64,000 nt of DNA from Planctomycetota bacterium (GTDB taxonomy: Bacteria; Planctomycetota; UBA8742; UBA2392): assembly GCA_027493625.1 (NCBI GenBank), contig JAOSKM010000001.1:1207489-1271488 (forward strand). The letters run 5' to 3'. The notes beneath the pieces are model-generated. The model was given only the letters and a program-made list of their open reading frames with translations. It was not told the DNA's origin and ran no database searches. Position 1 is the stretch's first letter. The number at the start of each line of letters is the position of its first letter. Made by a program: the position numbers and the translations under genes. Positions 41,683 through 50,800 of the stretch are shown one piece after another.

Positions 41683-42310
41683 GGGCGTCCTCCGCTTCTT
41701 CCACGGGCGCCGGGTTGCCGTTGCCGTTGAGCTGGCCCGTCTTGCGACGGCCGTTGCGGAACTTGTTGATCTCGCCGGGCACCTTCATGCCGATGGCGGC
41801 CATGCGCTTGACCACGCGGGCCAGTCGCGACTCGTCGTTCTTGGGCACCGCGCTGCTGGCGGCCACGAAGAACTGGATGGTGGCCTCGGCGATCTCGCTG
41901 GTCGTCACGATGCTCTGCAGCGTGTGCACGCGGGCATCGTTGCTGCCGTAGCGCTCGGTCACGTACTGCAGGGCGCTGCGGGCGTTGTCCTTGAAGTTCT
42001 GCACGGCCAGCTGTTCGCGGCGGCGCAGCACCGTGGTCACGATGCTCATGGTGTCGCTGACCGCGCTGTGCATCTGGCAGCGATGCTCGCTTGAGAACTC
42101 GCTGGTGACAGCGCCCCACTCGCGCAGCTCGGACAAACACTCGCTGACCGAGCCCGCACTCATGTCGAGCTCGTTGGCGATGTCCGCGGCGCTGAGCGAC
42201 TTGCCGGCCAGCGCCAGCAGCCCCCACACCTTGCCCAGCCGCGACTTGAAGCCGATGGCCGAGAAGAACGTCTCGAACGTCATCAGGTGTTCGCGTAACA
42301 CATTATCCAT
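41675..42310 (-). CDS. GbsR/MarR-type winged-helix regulator
   Basis: The 211-residue product resembles the GbsR subgroup of MarR-like regulators: FKSRLGKVWGLLALAGKSLS, AADIANELDMSAGSVSECLS and LREWGAVTSEF form a winged HTH around residues 22-75. A long helical dimerisation region and a Gly/Asn/Pro-rich tail follow. It overlaps OleD by 8 bases at the start and FabF at the end, so it is co-expressed with the operon and is a good candidate autoregulator. The palindrome at 47411-47445 before oleA is a possible target (inference). Confidence 0.8.
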   Translation of the reverse strand: MDNVLREHLMTFETFFSAIGFKSRLGKVWGLLALAGKSLSAADIANELDMSAGSVSECLSELREWGAVTSEFSSEHRCQMHSAVSDTMSIVTTVLRRREQLAVQNFKDNARSALQYVTERYGSNDARVHTLQSIVTTSEIAEATIQFFVAASSAVPKNDESRLARVVKRMAAIGMKVPGEINKFRNGRRKTGQLNGNGNPAPVEEAEDAHV

Positions 42311-43397
42311 GGCGTTGCTCCTGAAGCGCCCCCTCAGCCCCGGCCGGCAGGCCGGGGGAGTCAGAGCCCAGATCACTATCCAGGGTTGTTTCCCCACCCG
42401 TGATGGCGGGGCCATTACAGAAATACTCGTCCAGCGCTTTTGCGCCCATCCACTGCGGCCGATAACCGAGGTCGCGTCTGGCCGCATCCAGTTTGAACCA
42501 GTGCGAGGTCGCCAGGTTCTCGGCGACAAAACGCGTCATCGGCGGCTCAGCGCCGATGCCCAGCAGGCGCCAGATGAACTCCATTACAGCGCCGGCGCGA
42601 TAAGCCGTGGCCGCGCTGACCTGCGCGCCGAGTTTCGGGATGCCCGCGCGCTCCAGCACCGTGTTGAGCCAGGGCCACAACTCGACCGTTTCGCTGCTGA
42701 TGAAGTAGGCTTTGCCGGCCGCGCGTTCGATGTGCTCAAGCGCCAGCAGGTGCGCGTCAGCGGCGTCATTCACGTGGGTGATGTCCACGCGGTTACGGCC
42801 GTCGCCGACCTGCTTGAGTTTGCCCTCGCGCGCGCGCTCCAGCACGCGCGGCAGCAGGTGCGGGTCGCCCCTGCCCCAGATCAAGTGCGGGCGCAGGGCC
42901 ACCGTGCGCAGGCCGTGCACGCCGTTGGCGGCCAGCACTTCCTGCTCAGCCAGGGCCTTCGATTCGGCGTAATGGGTGAGGAACTTTTTCGGGTAGGGCA
43001 GCGATTCGTCGCCACCGTCGATGCCGCCGCGCTCGAACACCACGCTGGGCGTGCTGGTGTAGACCAGTTGTTGCACGCCGTGCTTGTGGCAGGCGGCCAG
43101 CACGTTGCGCGTGCCGGCCAGGTTTATGCCGAAGTACTCGGCGCGCGGGCCCCACACGCCGGCCTTGGCGGCGGTGTGGAACACCACGTCGGCGCCAGCG
43201 AAGGCGCTAGCAACGTCGTCTGCATCGCGCAGGTCGGCATTCACTCGAAGGGGGTCAGACCCTGTTTTCGTTCCGAAAACTGGGTCTGACCCCTTTGCGT
43301 TGCGGGAAACGATCACCACGTCGTCGCCGCGCCGCAGCAGACGTTCCACGATCTTTGCGCCCAGGAAACCGGCGCCGCCTGTCACCACTGCCTTCAT
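42303..43397 (-). CDS. oleD: OleD-like NAD(P)-dependent 2-alkyl-3-ketoalkanoate reductase
   Basis: OleD reduces the beta-keto acid made by OleA to a beta-hydroxy acid. The 364-residue product has the Rossmann motif MKAVVTGGAGFLGAKIVERL, YTSTPSVVFERGGIDGG, the catalytic YAESK and RPHLIWGRGDPHLLPR, as in 3-beta-HSD-type reductases. Around residues 35-50 it contains KGSDPVFGTKTGSDPL, which is the translation of a palindromic repeat at 43248-43296 and breaks the loop after the second strand in frame. The ATG overlaps the OleC stop (ATGA). The position between OleC and the regulator supports the name. Confidence 0.87.
   Translation of the reverse strand: MKAVVTGGAGFLGAKIVERLLRRGDDVVIVSRNAKGSDPVFGTKTGSDPLRVNADLRDADDVASAFAGADVVFHTAAKAGVWGPRAEYFGINLAGTRNVLAACHKHGVQQLVYTSTPSVVFERGGIDGGDESLPYPKKFLTHYAESKALAEQEVLAANGVHGLRTVALRPHLIWGRGDPHLLPRVLERAREGKLKQVGDGRNRVDITHVNDAADAHLLALEHIERAAGKAYFISSETVELWPWLNTVLERAGIPKLGAQVSAATAYRAGAVMEFIWRLLGIGAEPPMTRFVAENLATSHWFKLDAARRDLGYRPQWMGAKALDEYFCNGPAITGGETTLDSDLGSDSPGLPAGAEGALQEQRHG
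43248..43296. repeat. GGGTCAGACCCTGTTTTCG palindrome inside oleD
   Basis: AAGGGGGTCAGACCCTGTTTT pairs with AAAACTGGGTCTGACCCC. The sequence is the same family as 34117-34218, but here it is read in frame as part of OleD. Confidence 0.85.
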
Positions 43398-45164
43398 TGC
43401 GTCACCTCAGGCAGTTGGGTGTCGGCCCAGTGCTTCAGGGCCTCGCGGTTGATCTTGGCGTTGTGTCGCACGTCCACCGGCAGGCCTTCATGGAACAGGA
43501 AGTACCCGATGCCGCGGGTCAGCTCGTGCGCGTCGGCCATGCGCTGCAGTTCGCCACGGATGCGCTCGCGCAGGTCTTTCTCCGGGATGTGGCCGTCGTG
43601 CAGCTCGATCACGATGCAGGGCACCTGGTTCGGCCGGTCGCCAAGACCTACCATCGCGCAGCGGCTGACGGCGTCGTGGTTGTTGAAGATGGCCTCAACG
43701 CGGATCGGCCACATGACGCCGTTAGCGGTCTCCACGCGGTGATTCACACGGCCGCAGAACCACAGGCGGCCCTGGGCGTCGAAGTAGCCGGCGTCACCCA
43801 TGCGGTGCCAGAGCCGCGCGCTATCGCGGGCACCGTGCCCGAGAGATTCTGGCACGGGCGGGGCGCCCGTGCCCTGTGCAGGCGGGGGCGCCTGCGCTAC
43901 GGATCTTGGCGAGCTTGTTGTTCTCCGGCCGGTTGAAGTACTCCTGCGTGGTGACCGGGCTGTTGACGATGATCTCGCCGACTTCGCCAGCCGGCAGCTC
44001 TTCTGCGTCATCGAGGCTTGCGATCGGGCCGTCCACGAAGCGGATCACTTTCGCGTTCACACCGGACAGCGGTTTGCCTACGCAGGTGCCGGCGCCGTTG
44101 GCGGTGTCGAGCCGCGTCTCGCCCAAAATCTCGCTCGCGCTGATGGTGCTGAAGGGCAGCGACTCCGTGGCGCCATAGGGCGTGTGCAGGTCGCCGTCGG
44201 GCGCCAGCCTGCCCTTGAACATCGCCAGCGTGGTGTACGGCACGGGCGCGCCGGCGATCAGGATGCGCTTGATGGTCGGCAGCGTCACGCCCGTCTGCTC
44301 GAGGTAGGGGCCAACGCGCTTCCACACGGCCGGCGAGCCGAAGCTCATGGTCGCGTGGTGGGCGTTGATGGCGTCCACCACCTTGGCCGGGCTGGCCTTG
44401 CCGGGATTCGAGAAGTCGATGTCGGGCAGCACGATCGTCACGCCCATCGCCACGCTGAACAGCGCGAACAGGGCGAAGCACGGCACGTCAACCTCGCCGG
44501 GCTGGATGTCGTAGGCGTCGCGGATCATCTCCGTCTGGCCCACGAACACACCATGGCGGAACACCACGCCCTTGGGCACGCCGGTCGCGCCGGATGTGAA
44601 CAGGATCGCGGCCGTGGTATCAGCCGTGGTAGGCGCGGCCTGTGCGCCACTTACGTTGCGCGCGCGCAATTCATCAAGGCTGGCGCCGCCCCACAGCCAG
44701 CGGCGGCCGATGGTCACGCGCTGCTTCACACTGCGGAAGGCATGGGACTTCAGCTTGCTGAGCAGATGCGCCATCGGGATGCCGACCAGCGCCGTGGGCT
44801 GCGCTTCCTCGATGCACTTGAGCATGTTGTCAACTCCCATGCCGGGGTCGACCACCACGGGCACGGCGCCGGCGCGGAACAGGGCGAACACGGTTTCAAC
44901 GAACTCGATGCCCGGCTTGATCGCGAACACCGTGCGCGCGCCGTTGCAGATGCCAAGCTGGGTCAGGCCGAAGGTGATGTTCTCGATGCGCTTGGCCAGT
45001 TCGGCGTAGGTGACGCGACGGCCCGTGGCATGCTCGATCACGGCCGCCTGGTCGGGGCGCTGCTTCGCCTGCTCGAAGATGAAGTCGCTGACATTGCATC
45101 GCGGCGCCTCGGCATGAACCGAGGAAACGCGTGCAACCGGCAGCTCTGCTTCACTGATCGTCAT
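43394..45164 (-). CDS. oleC: OleC-like AMP-dependent beta-lactone synthetase with REP insertion and frameshift
   Basis: OleC uses ATP to turn the beta-hydroxy acid into a beta-lactone. The N-terminal frame from the ATG at 45164 carries the adenylate signature ILFTSGATGVPKGVV and TPYGATESLPFS. The C-terminal frame carries WHRMGDAGYFDAQGRLWFCG and the hinge Arg/Lys region (GLPVDVRHNAKINREALKHW). They meet in a REP copy at 43850-43902. Deleting one C from the CGCCCCCGCC run joins them into 589 residues, with the REP translated (APPPAQGTGAPPVP or similar). The OleB gene is 156 bases upstream, with an inverted repeat between. Its stop overlaps the OleD start. Confidence 0.87.
43850..43902 (-). repeat. 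REP palindrome inside oleC
   Basis: The first hairpin is standard (CAGGCGGGGGCGCCTGCGC), and the second has the variant GGCACGGGCGGGGCGCCCGT, which still pairs. It lies between the two adenylate-enzyme domains. Confidence 0.82.
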
Positions 45165-45183
45165 GCTGACAACCGCTGCAATT

Positions 45184-45306
45184 GGCCACGAAAACACGAA
45201 AACACAAAAGGAACTGCCACGAAACGCAGCCTGGCTGCGCACGCACCGGCGGCGAAGCACCCGTGGTTTGGTGCGCCTTCCTTTCGTGCTTTTGTGTTTT
45301 CGTGGC
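45184..45306. repeat. inverted repeat of GGCCACGAAAACACG words
   Basis: GGCCACGAAAACACGAAAAC is mirrored by TTTTGTGTTTTCGTGGCC at the other end. It separates oleB and oleC and would form a long transcript hairpin, perhaps altering the ratio of the two products. Confidence 0.75.
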
Positions 45307-45320
45307 CCATCCAAATCCGC

Positions 45321-46319
45321 CTAAACATGCAGGTTCACGGACGAGTGGTGCTCGTCCGTGTAGGTCTGCTTTTCGCCTGCGAGGAACCGTTTCATGGCCG
45401 TGATGATTTCGTTGCGGGCGTCTTCCACCACGAAGTGCCCGGCGTTCTCGAAGTACTGTGTTTCCGCCTGCGGGAAGCGCTGCTGCCACTCGTGCAGGAA
45501 CGAGTCGTTAAAAACAAAGTCGTGACGCCCCCAGCACAGCAGCATCGGGCGCTGCTGGAACTGCGCGAGGCCGGCCTCCACCGCCTGCAGCGTCGGCCAA
45601 CTCTCGTGGCCGGGGTCCATCGGGATGTCCTGCACGAAGCGCAGGTTGGCCACGCGGTCGTCCCAGTTGCTGTAGGGTGCGAGGTAGCCCGCCTTGGCCT
45701 CTGTCGACAGGGGCTTCTTCGCGCAACGCGCCAGCGCACCGCGCACGAAGGCGTTCAGGCCGCGGATCGCGAACGCGCCGAATCCCGGCAGGCGGCACAG
45801 CCCGATGCTGAGCGGCATGCGCCGGCTGGGAAACGCGGCCGTGTTGAAGACGACGAAACCTTTGATGCGGTCGGGGATCTGCGCCGCCAAACCCATGCCG
45901 ATCGCGCCGCCCCAGTCATGCACGCACAGCACGATGTCGCGCAGGTCCAGCTTGTAGACCAGCGCGCGGGCGTTCTCGATGTGCTGGGCCAGGGTGTACG
46001 GGTAAAACTGCGGCTTGTCGGACAGGCCGCAGCCCATGTGGTCGAGGGCGACGCAGCGGTTGGTTGGCCGGAAGGCCTCGACCAGGTGGCGCCAGTAGAA
46101 GCTCCAGGTCGGGTTTCCGTGCAGAAACAGCAACGTCGCGTGTCCCGCGTCCCGGGTGCCGTGTCCTGCTGCCGTTGACTCGGGACTCGGTACGGGGGAC
46201 TCGGGACCTTCATCGATGTAATGCAGCCGCGTCTCGCCGAGATCGAGCCAGTTGGACGCGAAGGAGTATTCGCGTTCCCAGATGCCCGTGAAGGGGCGCG
46301 CCTGTTCAGTCGTGGTCAC
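45321..46319 (-). CDS. oleB: OleB-like alpha/beta-hydrolase (beta-lactone decarboxylase)
   Basis: OleB decarboxylates the beta-lactone to the cis-olefin. The 332-residue product has LFLHGNPTWSFYWRH, the nucleophile elbow VHDWGGAIG with Asp, a cap region and a late NAGHFVVEDA with His, as in haloalkane-dehalogenase-like OleB proteins. Near residue 45 an in-frame insertion (SPVPSPESTAAGHGTRDAGH) is the translation of a palindromic repeat. I start at the GTG at 46319, which overlaps the OleA stop and has GGGGGTG upstream. oleB and oleC are fused in some bacteria, but here they are separate. Confidence 0.87.
   Translation of the reverse strand: MTTTEQARPFTGIWEREYSFASNWLDLGETRLHYIDEGPESPVPSPESTAAGHGTRDAGHATLLFLHGNPTWSFYWRHLVEAFRPTNRCVALDHMGCGLSDKPQFYPYTLAQHIENARALVYKLDLRDIVLCVHDWGGAIGMGLAAQIPDRIKGFVVFNTAAFPSRRMPLSIGLCRLPGFGAFAIRGLNAFVRGALARCAKKPLSTEAKAGYLAPYSNWDDRVANLRFVQDIPMDPGHESWPTLQAVEAGLAQFQQRPMLLCWGRHDFVFNDSFLHEWQQRFPQAETQYFENAGHFVVEDARNEIITAMKRFLAGEKQTYTDEHHSSVNLHV
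46142..46207. repeat. GTCCCGCGTCCCGGG inverted repeat inside oleB
   Basis: Left words GTCCCGCGTCCCGGGTGCC match the reverse complement of GGTACGGGGGACTCGGGAC at about 15 of 19 positions. It is read in frame within OleB. Confidence 0.65.
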
Positions 46320-47353
46320 CAGCGCACCCCCATGTTCAGGCACACCAGGCCGCTGCCGATGCCCAGCAGCGCCACGTTGTCGCCGTCATTCAGCTTGCCC
46401 TGCTCGAGGCCGAGGCTCAGCGAGATCGGCAGGCTTACGCTGCCGATGTTCCCCAGCGTCTCGACCGTCGGGAAATCCTTGGCCGGGTCCAGCTCAAGCT
46501 TCTCGAACAGCAACTTGCGGTGCATCACGCCCACCTGGTGGGTGAACACGCGGTCCACGTCGCTGTTCTGCCAGCCGAGCTCGGCCTTCGTTTCAGCCCA
46601 CACGCGTGTGGCCAGCTTCACGCCCTCCTGCATCAGGGTTTCGCTGTCGGTCTGCATCAGCGGCCCGGCCGCGCCTTCCACCACGCCGCCCTGGCACAGC
46701 TCCACGGCGCTGGAATCCACCAGCATGCCGCCGCCCAGCAGCTTGTGGTCGTGCTTTGCCAGGTCCGCGTGCGTCAGCACCATGGCGGCCGCGCCCGAGC
46801 CGATCGTCAGGCTGGCGAAGCTGAGCTTGCTGTTCTTGCGGCCGATGCTGCTGTCTTCGTTCAACCGCTTGATGGTGGCCTCAACCAGCGGCCCGCCGTC
46901 TTCGCCGGCGACCACCAGGGCAGCCTTCACCTGGCCCAGCTCAATCATGTTGGCCGCCACCATCATGGCGTTGGCGAAGCCGAGGCAGGCGTTGGACAGG
47001 TCGAAGCACTGGCAGGACAGCGGCAGCTTCAGGTTGGCGTGCACCACGCTGGCCGTGGCGGGCTCCATGAAGTCGCGGCAGACGCTGCTGAAGATCAGGA
47101 TGCCCAATTGATCGCGTGAAACACCCGCGCGCTCTAATGCGATCTCCGCGGCGTGTGTGGCGACGCTGCTGGGGCGGGTGCCGGGCTCGAAATGGCGGCG
47201 CTCGCGGATGCCGGACATGAGCTCGATACGGCCGGGATGAAGGCCAAGTCGCGCATAGGCGGGGGCGAGCCGATCCTCGATTTCAAGCGAGGTAACGACA
47301 CGCCCGGGCAGCAGGTGCCCAAGTCCTTCGATGTGCACGTTGGAAAACCGCAC
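46316..47353 (-). CDS. oleA: OleA-like head-to-head acyl condensing thiolase
   Basis: OleA joins two fatty acyl chains, releasing a 2-alkyl-3-ketoalkanoic acid. The 345-residue product has the ketosynthase-III-type active Cys123 in LSNACLGFANAM, the His in THQVGVMHRKLL and the Asn in LGNIGSVSLPIS. IFSSVCRDFMEPATASVVHA matches the OleA-type region near the second substrate channel. I start at the GTG at 47353, which follows GGGGGAAG and gives the usual length, and not at the far upstream frame start. It is the first gene of the operon, with a palindrome 58 bases upstream. Confidence 0.9.
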   Translation of the reverse strand: MRFSNVHIEGLGHLLPGRVVTSLEIEDRLAPAYARLGLHPGRIELMSGIRERRHFEPGTRPSSVATHAAEIALERAGVSRDQLGILIFSSVCRDFMEPATASVVHANLKLPLSCQCFDLSNACLGFANAMMVAANMIELGQVKAALVVAGEDGGPLVEATIKRLNEDSSIGRKNSKLSFASLTIGSGAAAMVLTHADLAKHDHKLLGGGMLVDSSAVELCQGGVVEGAAGPLMQTDSETLMQEGVKLATRVWAETKAELGWQNSDVDRVFTHQVGVMHRKLLFEKLELDPAKDFPTVETLGNIGSVSLPISLSLGLEQGKLNDGDNVALLGIGSGLVCLNMGVRW

Positions 47354-47410
47354 GCTCTTCCCCCGAGGGGGCGAGGATGCGTTCAGCAAGTGTGGAAAAC
47401 AAGCAACACG

Positions 47411-47445
47411 TTCAAGTTTTTTCAGGAAATCCTGAAAGAGTTGAA
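47411..47445. promoter_or_regulatory. 35-bp operator-like palindrome upstream of oleA
   Basis: TTCAAGTTTTTTCAGGA is mirrored by TCCTGAAAGAGTTGAA, with matching TTCAA/TTGAA outer and TTCAGGA/TCCTGAA inner arms. It lies about 58 bases before the oleA start, a typical repressor position. The operon-encoded GbsR/MarR-type protein is the natural candidate binder. Confidence 0.6.
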
Positions 47446-47686
47446 TGTACTGAAACCGTCGAAATCGGACTGTGCGCCTTGCATCGGGATACGAAAGGTT
47501 CTGGCACATCTGCCTGATCTTTGCCAGGAGTTCGCCTGTCCACAGTGTGACTCTGTAATCGCCATAACGAAACCACACTGCCTACTCTCAATCATGCTGC
47601 GCACGCACCACAACACCACGAATAGATGATTAGTCTGCTCCAGCCGCCAACGGCACACTATTTAGATTTAAAGTCCGACAATAGGT

Positions 47687-47714
47687 TTGCATGCATGGCA
47701 CGGCTGGCGATAAT
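47687..47714 (+). promoter_or_regulatory. putative promoter of the first surface-protein gene
   Basis: TTGCAT is followed after 16 bases by GATAAT, about 155 bases before the start codon. It was found by eye. Confidence 0.35.
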
Positions 47715-47869
47715 GGGCGCCATTGCAAATTGTAAAGGCCTGAAAGGAGATCGTGGGGACTCCCGGCCTGACCTCCGCCCAGTCGGGCGGCGGCACCGCT
47801 TCCCCACGGCGAACTGAGTTTCCATTTGCGGTTGCTGCAACCGCGTCTACTCGTGGGGAGTATTTCAAG

Positions 47870-50800
47870 ATGAGTTCTTACCGCATCAAATCGCTGCTGG
47901 CACTGATGCTGCTTGCAGCCTGTTTCGGCACGGCACTGGCGGCCCAATACACGCCGCCGACTTACACGTCCCCCGGCGCCACCGGTGACTACTGCGCCAA
48001 CATCCAGATCAACACTTCGCCTGCGTTCAACTCAGGGACGATCAGCGACTCAGCCACGGACTACAACTACCACGCCGGTGTAAGCGCAACCTTCGAGGCC
48101 GGCATCAGCTACACAATGACCGTGCTGAACAACCCGGACTGGGACGGCGGCATCGCGGCCTGGCTCGACCTCAATGGCGATGGCGACTACGCCGATGCCA
48201 ACGAGTACCTGGGGGCCACCGCCGTACTGACCCTGTCGCAGAGCGGCACCATTAACTTCACCGTCCCGACCGGCACCACGGCGCAATCCGGCACTCGTTT
48301 CCGCGTGATCCAGGTCTACAACGGCGTGCCCAATGACCCGATCGGCAGTTACGGCTTCGGTCAGTGCGAAGAGTACGACGCCGTGATCAACAACAATGCC
48401 GGCGACCCCGAGATCCAGGTGTTCGGAACGGGCTCTAACCCTGCGAACAGCGGCGCGACTTTCAACATTGGTCCATTCCTGACCGGCGCTCCGACCAACT
48501 ACACCTTCACCGTCTCAAACCTGGGCGCTACCAACCCTCTGAATGTCACCGGAATATCGGCAGCCTCCAGCGGCGTCGGTAACGTCAGTGTGACCGCCAG
48601 CCCGACTCTCGTGCCGGCGTCACCCATCAACGCGGGCGCCAGCGCCACCTTCGACGTGGCCGTTACGCCGACCGCCGACGGGCCCTTCGAGTTCACCATC
48701 ACCATCAACAACAACGACGCCGACGAGGGCACCTACACCATCGTGGTGCAGGGCACCGGCTTCACTCCCGCGGCCCTGCCTTACACGGAAGACTTCGAGG
48801 GCGCTTCGCCCCTGGCGAACTGGGCGATCTCCGGACAGGCCGGCGCATGGCACGTGACCACCAACTACCCGGCCGGCGGCGCGGCCTGCCTGGGGTACTG
48901 CACTGGTGAAACGCAGCCCAGCGCTACAGCCGACGGCGACTACGATTTCGGCGGTGTCACGAACTCGGGCACGGCGCGCTCGCCGCAGATCAGCATCCCT
49001 GCGGGGGCCAGCGTGACGCTGTCTTTCGATCACTACCAGGACACCGAAACGGGCACTTACGACCAGCTTACGGTCGGCATCAGCCTGAACGGCACGACTT
49101 TCGCCACCACGCTGCTCGGCCCCTCCGGCTACAACAACGGCTACACCACCCGCACCTTTGACATCAGCGCCTACGCCGGCCAGGTGGTGTACGTGCTGTT
49201 CTTCTTTGACACCATCGACAATTTCGCCAACACTACGACCGGCATCCGGATCGACAACCTGCAGGTCATCGAGGCGCCGGAAATGGACGTGCTGCGCGGC
49301 GCTACGCCGGTATCCGACGGCGGTACTGACAGCGGCGTCGACATTCTCACTGCCGGCACCAACCTGACCTATACCATCGAGAACAACGGCGGCAGCGACT
49401 TGAACCTCACCGGCACGCCGCTGGTGAGCGTCACGGCCGGCACCAACGTCACCAGCGTCAACGTCACCACCAGCCCCAGCACACCGGTGGCGGGCGCGGG
49501 AAGCACGCAGTTCATCATCAACGTGGTCCCGACCGCTGCGGGCGCTTACGACTTCACGGTCAGCATCAACAACGACGACCCGGACGAGAACCCCTACAAC
49601 TTCACGGTCAGCGGCAACGCCGTCTCCAACGTTCCGCCTGCCGTCACCCTCGGCGCCGGCAACTGGGTTGACGCCGGCGGCGGCCTGTTCACCCTGACCC
49701 TCAACCCGGGCGCCACCATCAACGACACACTCAACGTTGACGACCCCACGCCCAACGACATGACTGTTGACGTGATCACTGCGGCAGCCCTGACCGGCAT
49801 CACCGGCCAGCCCGCCAACATCACCACGCCGACAGCCGGCACCATCAACCTGACCTGGACCGGCACCGCCGACGCCAGCAACACCCCGGGCAACTACAAC
49901 TGGACCATCGACATCAACGACGGCACCAGCACCACCAGCATCACCGCCCGCATCATCATCGTGGACGTGCCGCCCCAGCACACCATCCTGAACGCCAGCG
50001 GCGGCGACGGCTCGGCCGGCACCCCGTACACCTACACCTTCGCGGTGGGCAACACCGGCGCCAACAGCGTGGACCTGGCCACCGTCACCGACGCCAACAC
50101 CAGCCAGACCGTCACCATCTCCGGCACGCCCAACCAGACCAGCGGCCCGACCGGCGGCACCGGCTTCCAGTTCACGCTGGCGGCCAACGCCCTCACCGTC
50201 GCGCCTGCCGGCGCACTGGTGGCGGCCGACGTCGGCACCCAGGTGTTTGAAGTGGTCGTCAGCGATGGCAACGTCGCCAACGACCAGACCATCACGGTCT
50301 CCCTCGACGTGGTGGCCAACGTCCCGCCGGCCGTAAGTGTCGGCACCTCCAACTGGGTGAACGCCGGCGGCGGCCTGTTCACCCTGACCGTGAATCCGGG
50401 CGCTGCCATCAACGACACGCTCGTGGTCACCGACACCACGCCGGACAACATGACGGTTGACGTCACCGCCCCGGGCACCGCGCTCACCGGCCTCACCGCC
50501 GAACCCGCGGACATCGCCGCCCCGACGGCCGGCCCGATCAACCTGACCTGGACCGGCACGGCGGCCGCCAGCAACACGCCGGGCAACTACAACTGGACCA
50601 TCGACATCAACGACGGCACCAGTTCGACGGTCATCACCGCCCGCATCATCGTGGTTGACGTGGCCCCGCAGCACACGGCCGCCACCGGCATCAGCGGCGA
50701 CGGCTCGGCGGGTACGCCCTACCTCGCCACCTACGCCCAGAACGATCCCCCAGCCTGAGCGTCAACCTGGCCAACGTCAGCGACGCCAACACCGGCCAGA

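Larger units (their letters stand above)
47354..47869. promoter_or_regulatory. divergent regulatory region between oleA and the surface-protein gene
   Basis: This 516-base region is AT-richer than its flanks. It contains the operator-like palindrome (47411-47445), a candidate promoter for the plus-strand gene (47687-47714) and a small hairpin GCGGTTGCTGCAACCGC before the ribosome-binding site GTGGGGAG. No small ORF with good coding character was seen. Confidence 0.55.

Noticed and set aside
34217..47353. Assignment of the organism as an anammox bacterium on the basis of the ladderane-like genes
   Set aside because: No hydrazine, nitrite-reductase or anammoxosome genes are seen, and CrtI-like plus FASII clusters are not confined to anammox bacteria.
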